A stretch of 64,000 nucleotides of DNA. Origin: Adhaeribacter aerolatus. Its GTDB lineage: Bacteria > Bacteroidota > Bacteroidia > Cytophagales > Hymenobacteraceae. Below the pieces are notes generated by a model. It ran no database searches, had not been told where the DNA came from, and was given only the letters and a program-made list of their open reading frames with translations. This document shows positions 1-10,900 of the stretch, in pieces. The translations under genes and the position numbers were made by a program. Each line of letters opens with the position of its first letter. The first letter of the stretch is position 1. Where the stretch lies: the NCBI RefSeq assembly GCF_007991635.1, contig NZ_BJYS01000013.1, positions 1-64,000 of the forward strand. Direction: 5' to 3'.

Positions 1-375
1 TTTTTCTTGCCGATTATTTGAAAGGCCATCTAATATTTCATTTACCATCTGCTGCTAAACCCAGGCAATGATTCTAACTTTTTATCGGGTAAGAAAACGA
101 GCAAATTCCTATTACCTAATTCCTTCTTGGAAATAGCACTTCTCATATATTCTTTAACTTTATAGCTTCTTCTTCTAATCTCCTATTTAGTTAATTGAAC
201 GTTTTACTTAAATACTGTATCCTTAAGAAATGTCCCTTGCTCTTTCTTATAAATAAATGTATTATTGGAATGAATAATATATTTAAAGGCATTTGCCTGC
301 TTTGCCTCTTTATGTTCTTTAATCATTTAAAGATGAATATAATGGCATTATAAACTAAACAGCTATTTTATTACT
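1..375. other. AT-rich leader region, no gene seen
   Basis: I see no convincing coding frame here. The stretch is very AT-rich and precedes the DUF1553 gene, so it probably carries that gene's promoter. A small palindrome with 7-base arms around one base (TATAATG-G-CATTATA, 338-352) lies 23 bases before the start codon. I could not match a clean Bacteroidota promoter pair. Confidence 0.5.
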
Positions 376-3126
376 ATGCTTCAGAAAAACATTTACACTT
401 CCGCTCTACTTACATTAGTGGCAGGCTTTGTGTATTTTAGCTGTTTGCGTCAGCCTGAAAGAACTATTGACTTTAATGCAGAGATTCGGCCAATTCTTAA
501 TACCAAGTGCATTTCTTGCCATGGTGGCGTAAAAGAAAAAAACGGTTTTAGCCTATTTTCCCGGTCCGACGCATTGCGTAAAACAAATTCTGGTAAACCT
601 GCTATCATCCCGGGTGATCCGGAAAACAGTGAATTTATCCGGCGCTTGACCCTTAAAGACCCAGAGGAGCGTATGCCTTATCATGCCGAACCGCTATCGC
701 CTGATGAAATTGATAAGCTAAAAAAATGGGTTGCAGAAGGAGCCGAATGGGCAGACCACTGGGCTTATATTCCGCCTAAATACCCTACGGTACCAGCCGA
801 TGAATCTGGAAAAGCTGTAAACCCAATAGATAATTTTGTATGGGCCCGGTTGCAGAAAGAAGGATTAAAGCCGTCGCTTAGTGCAGATAAAGCCACTTTA
901 TTACGGCGGCTCAGCCTGGATTTAATTGGCATACCTCCTACCGAAAGAGAAGTTCAGGATTTTATACAGGATAACTCCCCTGGAGCATACGAAAAGCAAG
1001 TAGATCGCTTGCTGGCTTCGCCGTATTTTGGTGAACGTTGGGCTGCGATGTGGCTGGACCTGGCCCGCTACTCCGATACGAAAGGTTATGAGAAAGACGA
1101 CTACCGCAATGTATGGCGTTACCGCGATTTTGTAATAAAATCCTTTAACCAGGATAAGCCTTTCAATCAGTTTACCATAGAACAATTAGCCGGCGATTTA
1201 CTGCCCAAACCCACCGAAGAACAACTTATTGCCACTGCTTACCACCGCAATACAGCTAATAACGACGAGGGTGGTACCGATGACGAAGAGTTCCGGACGG
1301 CGGCGCTGCTGGACCGGGTAAGCAATACCTGGGAGGTATGGCAGGGTACTACCATGAGCTGTGTACAATGCCATAGCCATCCCTATGATCCCTTTCGGCA
1401 CGAAGATTTTTACCAATCGATGGCTTTCTTTAATAATACCCGCGACGAAGACATTCCGAATGAATCGCCTACGCTCGTTCATTTAAAGCCCGAAGATGAA
1501 TTATTAGTTGGTCAACTAAAAGACTGGATTATTAAAGAACTACCCGCCGCGCAAAGAACAACTGAACTAACCCGCATCCAAAACCTGGTTAGAATTGGGG
1601 AACCGAAAATACATCCGCATGCCTTCGATAAATTAACCAATGCAGCCTTGGCCGATGGCAAATACTTAGGTGGTGGTCATAATGGCTATGCCCGTCTAAA
1701 AGGGGTAAACTTAACTGGTAAAACCGATTTAATATTGAGTATTGCCAACCGTAAAGGTGGGGGCACGCTTCAGATTCGGCAAGACCGATTGGACGGTGAA
1801 ATATTAGCTGAATATAAAACGGCACCCGAGCAGGAAGGGCGGGGTTACCGGCGGGAAATAATCAGCCTAAAACCGACCACCGGCAAACACGATTTATTTG
1901 TCGTGTTTCTGAACCCGGCTTTAGCCAACCCGCAGGATTATGTTTACCAACTGGAATGGCTGTTGTTTACGGAGCCGCTACCAGGGGCCGACAAACCGGG
2001 TTACGCCGAAGCTAAAAGTAAACTGCAGGCGCTCCTGAATGCCGAAGCCGAAAAGACACCGATTATACAGGAAAACCCGCAAGATTTCCGGCGGCATACG
2101 TATGTGTTTGAGCGCGGTGATTGGAAACTAAAAGGCAAAGAAGTGCAACCCGGCACACCTAAATTCCTGAACCCTTTTGCCAAATACCCGGCAAACCGCC
2201 TGGGTTTGGCACAATGGCTGGTAAGCCCCGACAACGCTTTAACTGCCCGCGTAACGGTAAACCGATTCTGGGAACAGCTTTTTGGCTATGGGTTAGTAGA
2301 GAGCCTGGAAGATTTTGGTTCGCAGGGCACCAAGCCTTCGCACCCGGAATTGTTAGACTGGCTGGCGTTAAACTTTCAGCACGAACAAGGCTGGCAGGTT
2401 AAAAAGCTATTGAAGCTCCTGGTGCTATCTAATACTTACCGGCAAAGCTCCAAAACGACGCCTGAGCTTATCCAAAAAGACCCGGCCAACCGCTTACTGG
2501 CGCGTGGCCCGCGTGTTCGCCTGACGGCCGAACAGATACGCGATCAGGCACTGGCCGTTTCCGGCTTGCTCAGTTCAAAAATGTACGGACGCAGTGTTAT
2601 GCCGCCGCAGCCCGAAGGGGTCTGGCAGGTAGTTTACAGTGGCCTGAAATGGCAAACCAGTCCTGGGGAAGATGCTTACCGGCGGGCTGTTTATACCTTT
2701 TGGCGCCGCTCCGTACCTTACCCTTCGCTGCAGACGTTTGATGCGGCTGGGCGGGAAATATGCGTTTCGAGGCGTATCCGCACCAACACGCCGTTACAAG
2801 CCTTGGTAACCCTGAACGATACCGTTTACATGCTGGCTGCGCAGGGTTTAGCCCGCAAAATGCAGGCTGCTGGTAGCGCGTCCGAAACCCAAATAAAAAA
2901 TGGTTATGCGGCAGCTCTTTTTAAAACCCCAACTGCGCCCAAGTTAAAGGCGCTCACTAAATTACACCAGCAAGCCGAAACTTACTACAATCAGCACCCA
3001 AAAGAATTAAGCGCCTTTTTAGGCAAAGAAACCGCTACACAAAATTCGGCTCCGAGCCAATTGGCTGCCTTAACATTGGTTGCTAACGCTATTTTAAATT
3101 TAGATGAGTTTGTAATGAAAGAATAA
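376..3126 (+). CDS. Planctomycete-type cytochrome c / DUF1549 / DUF1553 protein with CBM6-like insert
   Basis: This 916-residue exported protein has the PSCyt1-PSCyt2-PSD1 layout first known from Planctomycetes. An N-terminal hydrophobic segment (about 8-23) precedes a cytochrome-like domain with a CxxCH heme motif at residues 45-49. The DUF1549 region (about 150-355) holds a second CxxCH at 329-333, followed by HPYDP, as is typical of that family. Residues about 425-535 look like a CBM6-type carbohydrate-binding insert (GGGHNGYAR, LxGKTDL). The DUF1553 part runs from about 600 to 870. The exact reaction of the family is unproven; a periplasmic redox role with sugar-like substrates is inferred from the heme motifs and the binding module. 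It is followed 50 bp later by its usual partner, a DUF1501 gene, so the two probably form an operon. Confidence 0.9.
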   Translation: MLQKNIYTSALLTLVAGFVYFSCLRQPERTIDFNAEIRPILNTKCISCHGGVKEKNGFSLFSRSDALRKTNSGKPAIIPGDPENSEFIRRLTLKDPEERMPYHAEPLSPDEIDKLKKWVAEGAEWADHWAYIPPKYPTVPADESGKAVNPIDNFVWARLQKEGLKPSLSADKATLLRRLSLDLIGIPPTEREVQDFIQDNSPGAYEKQVDRLLASPYFGERWAAMWLDLARYSDTKGYEKDDYRNVWRYRDFVIKSFNQDKPFNQFTIEQLAGDLLPKPTEEQLIATAYHRNTANNDEGGTDDEEFRTAALLDRVSNTWEVWQGTTMSCVQCHSHPYDPFRHEDFYQSMAFFNNTRDEDIPNESPTLVHLKPEDELLVGQLKDWIIKELPAAQRTTELTRIQNLVRIGEPKIHPHAFDKLTNAALADGKYLGGGHNGYARLKGVNLTGKTDLILSIANRKGGGTLQIRQDRLDGEILAEYKTAPEQEGRGYRREIISLKPTTGKHDLFVVFLNPALANPQDYVYQLEWLLFTEPLPGADKPGYAEAKSKLQALLNAEAEKTPIIQENPQDFRRHTYVFERGDWKLKGKEVQPGTPKFLNPFAKYPANRLGLAQWLVSPDNALTARVTVNRFWEQLFGYGLVESLEDFGSQGTKPSHPELLDWLALNFQHEQGWQVKKLLKLLVLSNTYRQSSKTTPELIQKDPANRLLARGPRVRLTAEQIRDQALAVSGLLSSKMYGRSVMPPQPEGVWQVVYSGLKWQTSPGEDAYRRAVYTFWRRSVPYPSLQTFDAAGREICVSRRIRTNTPLQALVTLNDTVYMLAAQGLARKMQAAGSASETQIKNGYAAALFKTPTAPKLKALTKLHQQAETYYNQHPKELSAFLGKETATQNSAPSQLAALTLVANAILNLDEFVMKE

Positions 3127-3176
3127 CTCTTTTCCGGAGAAGATTATTTATTCGGTTAAGATAAAGATAAAAGAGC

Positions 3177-4676
3177 ATGAATATTTTTGAAGAAGCCCAG
3201 TTACGCCAGGCCGAGTACCTAACCCGCCGCCATTTCCTCTGGAAGTGTACTACAGGGTTGGGCGCCGTAGCCTTATCTTCGCTGATAGGCTGTAACTGGC
3301 AAAAAACCGGCAGCGACCTGGCTCCGGAAGCCAGCGGTATTGTGCGGGATTTAAGCAAGCCTTTTTTGCCGTTGCCCCCGCACTTTGCCCCAAAAGCCAA
3401 GTCGGTAATTTTTCTGCACATGGCAGGTGCACCCTCGCAACTGGAACTATTCGATTATAAACCAGCCTTAAATAAATTAGATGGACAGGACTGCCCGCCT
3501 TCGTTGCTGGAAGGTAAAAAGTTCGCGTTCATCAAAGGTGTTCCTAAAATGCTGGGGTCCCAGGCGCAGTTTAAACAATACGGGCAATCGGGCGCCTGGA
3601 TTTCGCACCACTTACCCGAATTTGCCAAAATGGCCGATGAGGTTTCTTTTCTCAAAGCGATGCACACCGACCAGTTTAACCACGCTCCGGCGCAACTGCT
3701 CATGCAAACTGGTAGCCCACGTTTGGGTAAGCCCAGCATGGGCGCTTGGGCTACTTATGGGTTGGGTTCTCTCAACGAAAACTTGCCGGGCTTTATGGTA
3801 CTGTTATCCGGAGGCAAAGCGCCGGATGCCGGAAAAGCCGGCTATGGCAGTGGCTTCCTGCCCACTGTTTACCAGGGCGTCGAGTGCCGGCAACACGGCG
3901 AACCCGTTTTGTACGTCGAAAACCCACCTGGTCTGAGCCGTGATTTGCGGAAGCAATCGATAGAAGCAATTAATGAAGTAAATAAGCTGCATTACGATGA
4001 AATGAAAGATCCCGAAACTATTTCCCGGATCTCGCAATACGAAATGGCTTTTAAAATGCAAGTTTCGGTGCCGGAGGTAATGGATATTAACAAAGAGCCG
4101 GCTTACATTCACGAACTATACGGCACGGAACCAGGTAAAGCTTCTTTTGCGAATAATTGTTTACTGGCCCGGCGCCTGGTAGAAAAAGGGGTACGGTTTG
4201 TACAGCTATTCGATTGGGGCTGGGATTCGCATGGTAATGATCCTACGAATGCACTAGATAAGGGCTTCGGCGATTTATGCAAAAAAATAGACAAACCAGT
4301 GGCGGCTCTACTCCAAGATTTAAAGATGCGTGGCTTGCTGGATGAAACCCTGGTAGTCTGGGGGGCCGAATTCGGCCGGACGCCGATGCAGGAAAACCGG
4401 GAAGGAAAGCAAATGGCTTTCAAAGGTCGCGATCACCACACCGAAGCTTTTACGGTGTGGCTGGCCGGAGGTGGCATAAAAGGTGGTTACACCCACGGCG
4501 AAACCGATGAGATTGGCTATTATGGTATTAAAGGCCGCACCGATGTCTTCGATTTACAGGCTACTATTTTAAACCAGTTGGGCATGGACCACGAGAAGCT
4601 GACTTATGCATTCCAGGGCCGCAACCACCGCCTGACTGACGTACACGGAAGGGTAATAAAAGAAATTATTGCCTGA
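3177..4676 (+). CDS. DUF1501 domain protein with Tat-type signal
   Basis: This 499-residue protein belongs to the DUF1501 family, which has an alkaline phosphatase/sulfatase-like fold. Its N terminus carries a twin-arginine signal (TRRHFLWK near residues 17-24) followed by a hydrophobic stretch ending in LIGC, so it is probably Tat-exported and may be lipidated. Family-like segments include the early HMAGAPSQLELFDYKP, the DWGWDSHGN motif and the late GAEFGRTP and GRDHH segments, where metal-binding Asp and His residues are expected. DUF1501 genes very often follow DUF1553 genes, as here. The substrate is unknown; sulfatase-like hydrolysis is only a fold-based guess. It ends at a strong two-way terminator. 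Confidence 0.9.
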   Translation: MNIFEEAQLRQAEYLTRRHFLWKCTTGLGAVALSSLIGCNWQKTGSDLAPEASGIVRDLSKPFLPLPPHFAPKAKSVIFLHMAGAPSQLELFDYKPALNKLDGQDCPPSLLEGKKFAFIKGVPKMLGSQAQFKQYGQSGAWISHHLPEFAKMADEVSFLKAMHTDQFNHAPAQLLMQTGSPRLGKPSMGAWATYGLGSLNENLPGFMVLLSGGKAPDAGKAGYGSGFLPTVYQGVECRQHGEPVLYVENPPGLSRDLRKQSIEAINEVNKLHYDEMKDPETISRISQYEMAFKMQVSVPEVMDINKEPAYIHELYGTEPGKASFANNCLLARRLVEKGVRFVQLFDWGWDSHGNDPTNALDKGFGDLCKKIDKPVAALLQDLKMRGLLDETLVVWGAEFGRTPMQENREGKQMAFKGRDHHTEAFTVWLAGGGIKGGYTHGETDEIGYYGIKGRTDVFDLQATILNQLGMDHEKLTYAFQGRNHRLTDVHGRVIKEIIA

Positions 4677-4862
4677 TTAGTTGGAAGCGTTGGCAGTGAT
4701 AAAACTACTAATGGCAATAGATTTCGTTCAAAAACAGCAATAAGAAAAAACTTCTAAGTTAAGTGGCGCCAAATTGATAATTACCATTTGAGCAAGAGCC
4801 TTCTCAGAAGGAGTTTGCAGTATCTCTTTTCAGCCTTTGCATTAAATTTGATTGAAGGCTAT

Positions 4863-4910
4863 AACAAATAAAAAGAGGCGCATTAAATAATGCGCCTCTT
4901 TTTATTTGTT
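4863..4910. terminator. Bidirectional intrinsic terminator
   Basis: A perfect inverted repeat with two 23-base arms and a 2-base centre lies between two convergent genes. The GC-rich core GAGGCGCA/TGCGCCTC is flanked by A and T runs, giving a U-tract on either strand. It should end both the DUF1501 transcript and the giant T9SS gene transcript. Confidence 0.9.
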
Positions 4911-4927
4911 AAACCAGTGTTAGTAAA

Positions 4928-7900
4928 CTACCGCACCACTACCAGCCTACGGGTTTTCACATAATTACCCGCTTTCAGGGTGTACATATAAACACCACTT
5001 GCTAACTCAGCGGCATTCAGGACAATACTGTAATTACCAGCCGCCTTTTTCTCATTAACCAAAACTTTTACCTGCCGGCCTAGCTTATCGTAGAGTGTAA
5101 GCTCAACCAATACATCTTCCGGTATGGTATAATCAATAGCCGTAGAAGCCGCGAATGGATTAGGCTTGTTTTGCGCTAAAGAAAAACCACTTTCAAAAAA
5201 CTGGTCGTTAAAGTTCAGCATATAAGGCTGTTGCATTTCGCCCACAATTTTATCGGTGATAAAAGCAATACCTTTATTTTCCGCCGCCATTTCCTCGCCA
5301 GTATTTATATTAAAAATTTTAAACTCGATAAGTTCGCCGGCGTCAGCGGCCTGCCCATAGATAGTCAGGAAGATGCGATTGGTTTTCTTTGCAGAAAGAT
5401 ATTCTGTTTGAACAAACCCACGACAAACGCCATTTATATAAGCCCCAACCGTGTACTGATTATTCGTGACGGGCAAACCATTCTGGTTCAGCATACCGGT
5501 TAGGGTCATGGTATATTCGTACTTATGTTCATCTATCTCAAAATTAGATCCATCGGTTGCTTTTTTGTGGTAACCCAAATTAGCCGGAGCCGATAATTTA
5601 AGTTTGTAGCTCTGCCCTGGGTCCAGGGTTCTTAAATCGCCCAGCCAGGCGTTTACCGCGCTGGAATAAGTAGCAAACGAGGTAAAGCTTTTTAGGAGAT
5701 CATCATTTTTAGGGACGAAAGTAGCGCCCAAAGCGGTTTTAATATCAGCATTTTGCAGTTTAGGGTAACCAATCCAGTTCCAGCCACCCGGTAACGCAAC
5801 CGGTGTAAAGGTAGTTGGCGTGGTACCTACCACACGCAAAGTGTCGGGCCGGTCCGATAAATACACCATATAGCCACTGGTTAAATTAACCGTTTTCAGG
5901 GTACCGCTCCAGCCAGACTGCGGCGTAAAGTCGGTAAAATCAGTCTGGCTTTTTACCGTTATTTTATTGCCCGAGGCTAACAAACTGCTGAATACTTTTT
6001 CGCGGGTCATGTCGGGTGTTTCTACATTCAGAGATACCCAATTCCAGCCTTTTTTGAGTGGTATAACCTGGAAAGTACCTTCTGAATGGAGCAGGTAAGG
6101 CGTAGCGGGAGAGCCGGTAATGCCGTCTATCACAAAAGGAGTTTTTTCCAAAGCACCATATTCTACCCCTGTTAAAGCATTCCACATGCGGAAGGTAATA
6201 ATTTCTTTACCTGCCCCCGCTTCGTTGCTATAAACGGTCAGGAAAGCGGCATACTTACCCGGCATACCATCTATCTTCCGGATTTTAGCTACGCCGCGTG
6301 GTACGCCGTTAACAAAAGCCGCAATAACATCCCGTTCATCGATAGAAGTAGGACTATTGCTGGGCAGGGCACTTAAAGTGTACTGCGCCACAATATTCAT
6401 AGAGTAGTTATAATCCGAGGCATTTACGCTCCAGGCAACAGGAATGGCCAGTAGTTCTAACTTGATGGGCAGTGCCTCTTTTATGCCATCAATTACAGCT
6501 TCTACTACTCCGTTGTATACGCCTGGTTTCAGCTCTTTACTGAGGGCAAATTCCAGTGGAAAGACCCCATAGGGTTGAATAACGCCTTTTTGAGCGGATG
6601 GTGTAAGCCACGACGGGTAAATGGCAAGGGTAAACGCTTTGCTGATTTCAGCCGTGTTTTTAAGTTCTGATTTTAACTTAACCCCCGAACCAATCGTAAC
6701 CGATTGCTCCAGTTTATCCGGATCCCAGAATACCGGTTTTACATTTACTTTGAAAGACCAAACCGTTGGGTATTTCTGAATGTTGCCGGCATTGTCTTCA
6801 ATTCCACTCACGGTAGCAGTCAACTCTACACCGGCCAGTGAAATATCGTTAATCGCAGATTCCGGGTCGGTTTTAATGATAATGGTATTGCCGGAACATT
6901 GTACCTTAATTTTCAGCGTACTACCATTATCCTTGCGGATCAGGGATACTTTGGAACTGAAATCCTGGGTACATTTAATGGTTTTATCGAAGGTTACGCT
7001 AATATTTTGTCCGGGCCTTAAGAAGTTATCTGCCGGAGACGGGGTGCCAAATGGTGCCACCGAGCCCCGGTCAATATTTCCTGTCAAAACTTCGGAATAG
7101 GTAGTTTGGCCTAAGGTTTCGCACGTTGCAAACGCCCTTATCTCGTACTTGCCATCCGCAAATTTTGCTAAATCCGATACATCCCAGATGTAATCTTTAA
7201 ACTGATCGATAAGTTGCGCCTTCGGAATGGTGGTTGCTGTTTCCCAGGTTTTACCTTCGGCCCGGTACTGTAACCCAACCGAAGTGAAAGTAGGATTATT
7301 TACATCATAACCGGTAAGCGTAACCGTCATTTTATTCGCACTGCCCTGATTAATCAGCCAGTTGTCACCGGGTTTACTAATCTGTACGGTACTGCACTGG
7401 CTCTGGAAATTAACGGATATCGAAACCGTGTCGGTATTCACAAAAGAGCCCCCGTTCTGGAAGATAGCATACTCGCATTCGGGGTACATCATTAGTTGAA
7501 TATCCTGGTAATTAAAAGCGTATGGCCCTCTTTCTACCGTAATGGTAATGGGAATAGATGGACCGGGTTGCAGGAAGAACACAACCGGCGTAGTATTAAT
7601 AATTTGCCCCCCCATCCGGATAATAGCTCCATCCATATTGGTGGCCGGAATTACCCGTACGGCATATTCCCGGCCTTCCTCACTTTCATTTACGTTGGCA
7701 ATATTTGCCACAAACACGGCGGGCTCGTTAGCGGGCACATTGCTAACGGTATAGCGGTTAAGGTCTATCTGGGGTTTATCGCGGGTTTGGGTACCAGGCT
7801 CGTTGGGGCAACTGCTGGTACCGGCATTTAGCTTAAACAATGGTGTATTGTAGCGCGGGTCATTGTATATATCCACGCTAAAAAAATCACCAATGTCATC

Positions 7901-10900
7901 ATCATCCAGGTGATAACCAATGGTGGTGCTTTTGGCAATGCTGGTATTGGTAGTAGTCTGACTCGACCATTTAAAATTGATCAAGGCACCCAAATCGGCT
8001 GATAAGAAGCCGCCTAAGTAGGCAAATCCGCCAATGGCAATATCGCTATTGATAAAGGTAGAGAAATCATAAGTAGTAGTGTTTTCAGTAGATTTTGTAA
8101 CTACTGAGGTAAAGGGCGCGCCGGCACTGAAGGAACGGTTCTCGATGAAGTGCTGCTGCGAGATTTCTTCCCGCTGCTTATCATTTTTATCGAGCACTTG
8201 CTGCCACACGTTAATAGAGCTGTTTAACATCTGTACCGTATCCTTTGCCGACTGCAAACCGGTTCGGGTAGCCCTTTTCTCGCTAATTTCCTTTAAGCGC
8301 TTTAATTGGGTAAGAATATTATACCGAATCTGATAATCGGTATAAGTATAAGTGGTAGCAATTGATTCGGGATTCCAGTAAATGGATACATCCGGCACCA
8401 CCTGGCAGTTTTCTACTTTTACAATATCAATCAGCCCGTAACGGATGTTGTAAGAAGCGCCTACGAATACATCGCCCTGGGAGCCGGTAAAAACATTGGT
8501 ATTGGCTGTAGAAAGTTGCTGCGTAGCGGTGATGGTAGTAGCTAAGGCATCTCCGTTAATGGCTGTTTCCCCGTTTAATAATTGGGTATCAAATTTAATA
8601 CCGGCCCCAAATTCCGGAACAAATGGGAGGCCACTAACCCCGCCGCCTATTTTCAGATTTACGAATGCACCGGTTTCTTTTGAATTAGTAACTGCCGTTT
8701 GGGTAATAAAAGTATAAGAAGAGTCTTTCTGCAGATAGCTATAACTTTGATCGCCCATGGGGTCGTGCAATATTAAATGGGGCAGCTCGGGCGTACGGGT
8801 TACAAAGGTTCCTACCCGCGGTTTGCCACCCGTTACAATGGCACTAAACGAAGCAGTTACGGGCACAGCTGAGCCTATCCTGGCTGTTACTTCAAACCTT
8901 TTTCTATATGGCGCTACAATGTTTGGTAATCCGGCTTTAAGCGAATAAGTAACCGTGCCATTGCCTACCGGCAATTTAAAAACGCCTTTATCGCCAACAT
9001 CATCGGTAATTTGCAGTTCGCCTTCGGCTACAAAACAACTGGTGTTTAAGTAGGTATTAATTTCTTTTACCTCAATTTTTATAGGGTACAAGAAATGCTG
9101 CTCCATCACATAATCGTTGTTGCACTTGGTAGTTGGCAAATCTTTAAAGGTTATAGACAGCCCTTCATGAAATACAAAAGGAGCTTTGCGCGTAACAGCT
9201 ACATTATTTACTTTTTCCTGTTGGGTCAGGTCCAATTCAATGCGACCCAGAGCTGCCATTTGTTTTAAAATATTGCTGCTGTTATGAGAAGTTTCTACAA
9301 CCTGCAGGGAGTATTTCTGGGCGGGCAATTCAATTTGCTGACTGGCGCCGTTAATTGTAATGGTTTGGTCATAACAATAAATATCGGGCTTGGCCGGATC
9401 AGCCACCGAACGGATATTCACTTTAAAAGATGCCGTAACGGCATCGCCACAGCCGGAAAGTAAACTTACCAGTACTTTCTCTGTTTGCGTATCCGTAAAA
9501 TTGGCGGTGACCAATTCCGTAGTAATCGTTACATTTTCTGATGCTTTGTTAAAAGTATGATGGTAAAAGACTGGCTTCACATTGTAGGTGCCTTCATTCT
9601 CCACGTTAATCAGGTACTTACCTTCTATGTTCGTCCGGTTACCAATATCTTTTCCATCCAGCAGCATACTTACGCCTTCCACCGGACATCCGTTGGGGTC
9701 GGCTACTGTTCCGGCAATGGTATAAACCGTATTATCTTTAAAATTCACCCCATTTACTACATACAGGTTCTGATCCAAAGTTCTTTTGTGGGTAATTGGG
9801 TCGAACTCATGATCGCCTTTGGATGGTGTTAAAGTAAATTCTGCATTATCGAAATAGTAAATATTCTTAATTTCGTAATACCCGGCAGCATCGGTTACAG
9901 CCTTAAACTCAATAGTGGTACCATTGTGATTGTAGGAGGAAATAGGCGTTCCGTTTACGATGCCGGTGGCTACTACCGTTACGCCGGCCACATTGGCCCC
10001 AAATTTAGATTGTACGGTACCGCTTATTTTACCATTAGGTAAGATATAACCAGTGTTGTCGTAAGAAGGAAAGGTTCGGCCGTCCTTGATCGGGGTAAGG
10101 CGGTAAGTATAAACATATCCCGGAATGGCGGTGTTATCGTTGTAAAAGGTGGCGTTTTTGTTTAAAATTTCAACTTCCTCAAAAGCAGTGGCATTTGGTA
10201 AACTGCGCTCTATCCGGATATTATCAGCAAAGGAAGAAATATTTAACCATTCCAGCCGAACCCGGTTAGTGAAGGCTCCATCAGAAGCATTAACCGCAAT
10301 AGATTTGGAATAGCCGGTTACAGGAACGCCGGAGGATTCGTGAACGCCCCACTTGGTTGAATAAGTACGTACGGAGTAGTTATGAGTCGCGCCCGGGTTT
10401 ACGGAGGCGTCTTTCCAGGACCGCTGATCCCCGTTGGCCGTCTGAATCAGGTTTCCATCCCGATAGATCCGGTAAACTGAATTTGAATCCGGAATATCAG
10501 TACCCTTACTCCATTTTAGTTCTATGTAATCAAACCCCGTTTGATTGGAAGCAGTTACGCCGGTTGGGTTTTTGATGGCAGCCGTAGAGGCCGCCCCTTC
10601 CACACTGTAACCCGGCGCATTATGTTCTTCTTCATTCATAGCCCTTGGGAAACCGCTCCAAACCCAGGTTAAACAGCCGCCCGAAGGGTAGCCTTCCTGA
10701 TACCTGATACTCCCGTAACCATTCTGCCCCGGGCCTACGCCCAAGACTTTTGAGCCGTTGTTTGGCAGCTTGGTGTCGGCTCTATCGACAAAATAAATCT
10801 CTTTATTTGAACCATTTGGTTTATACCTAATCTCAAGAACCGGCTCCTTTTCACTACCGCAATTTACTACATCCAATCCTTCCCAGGTATAAGTAAGGTA

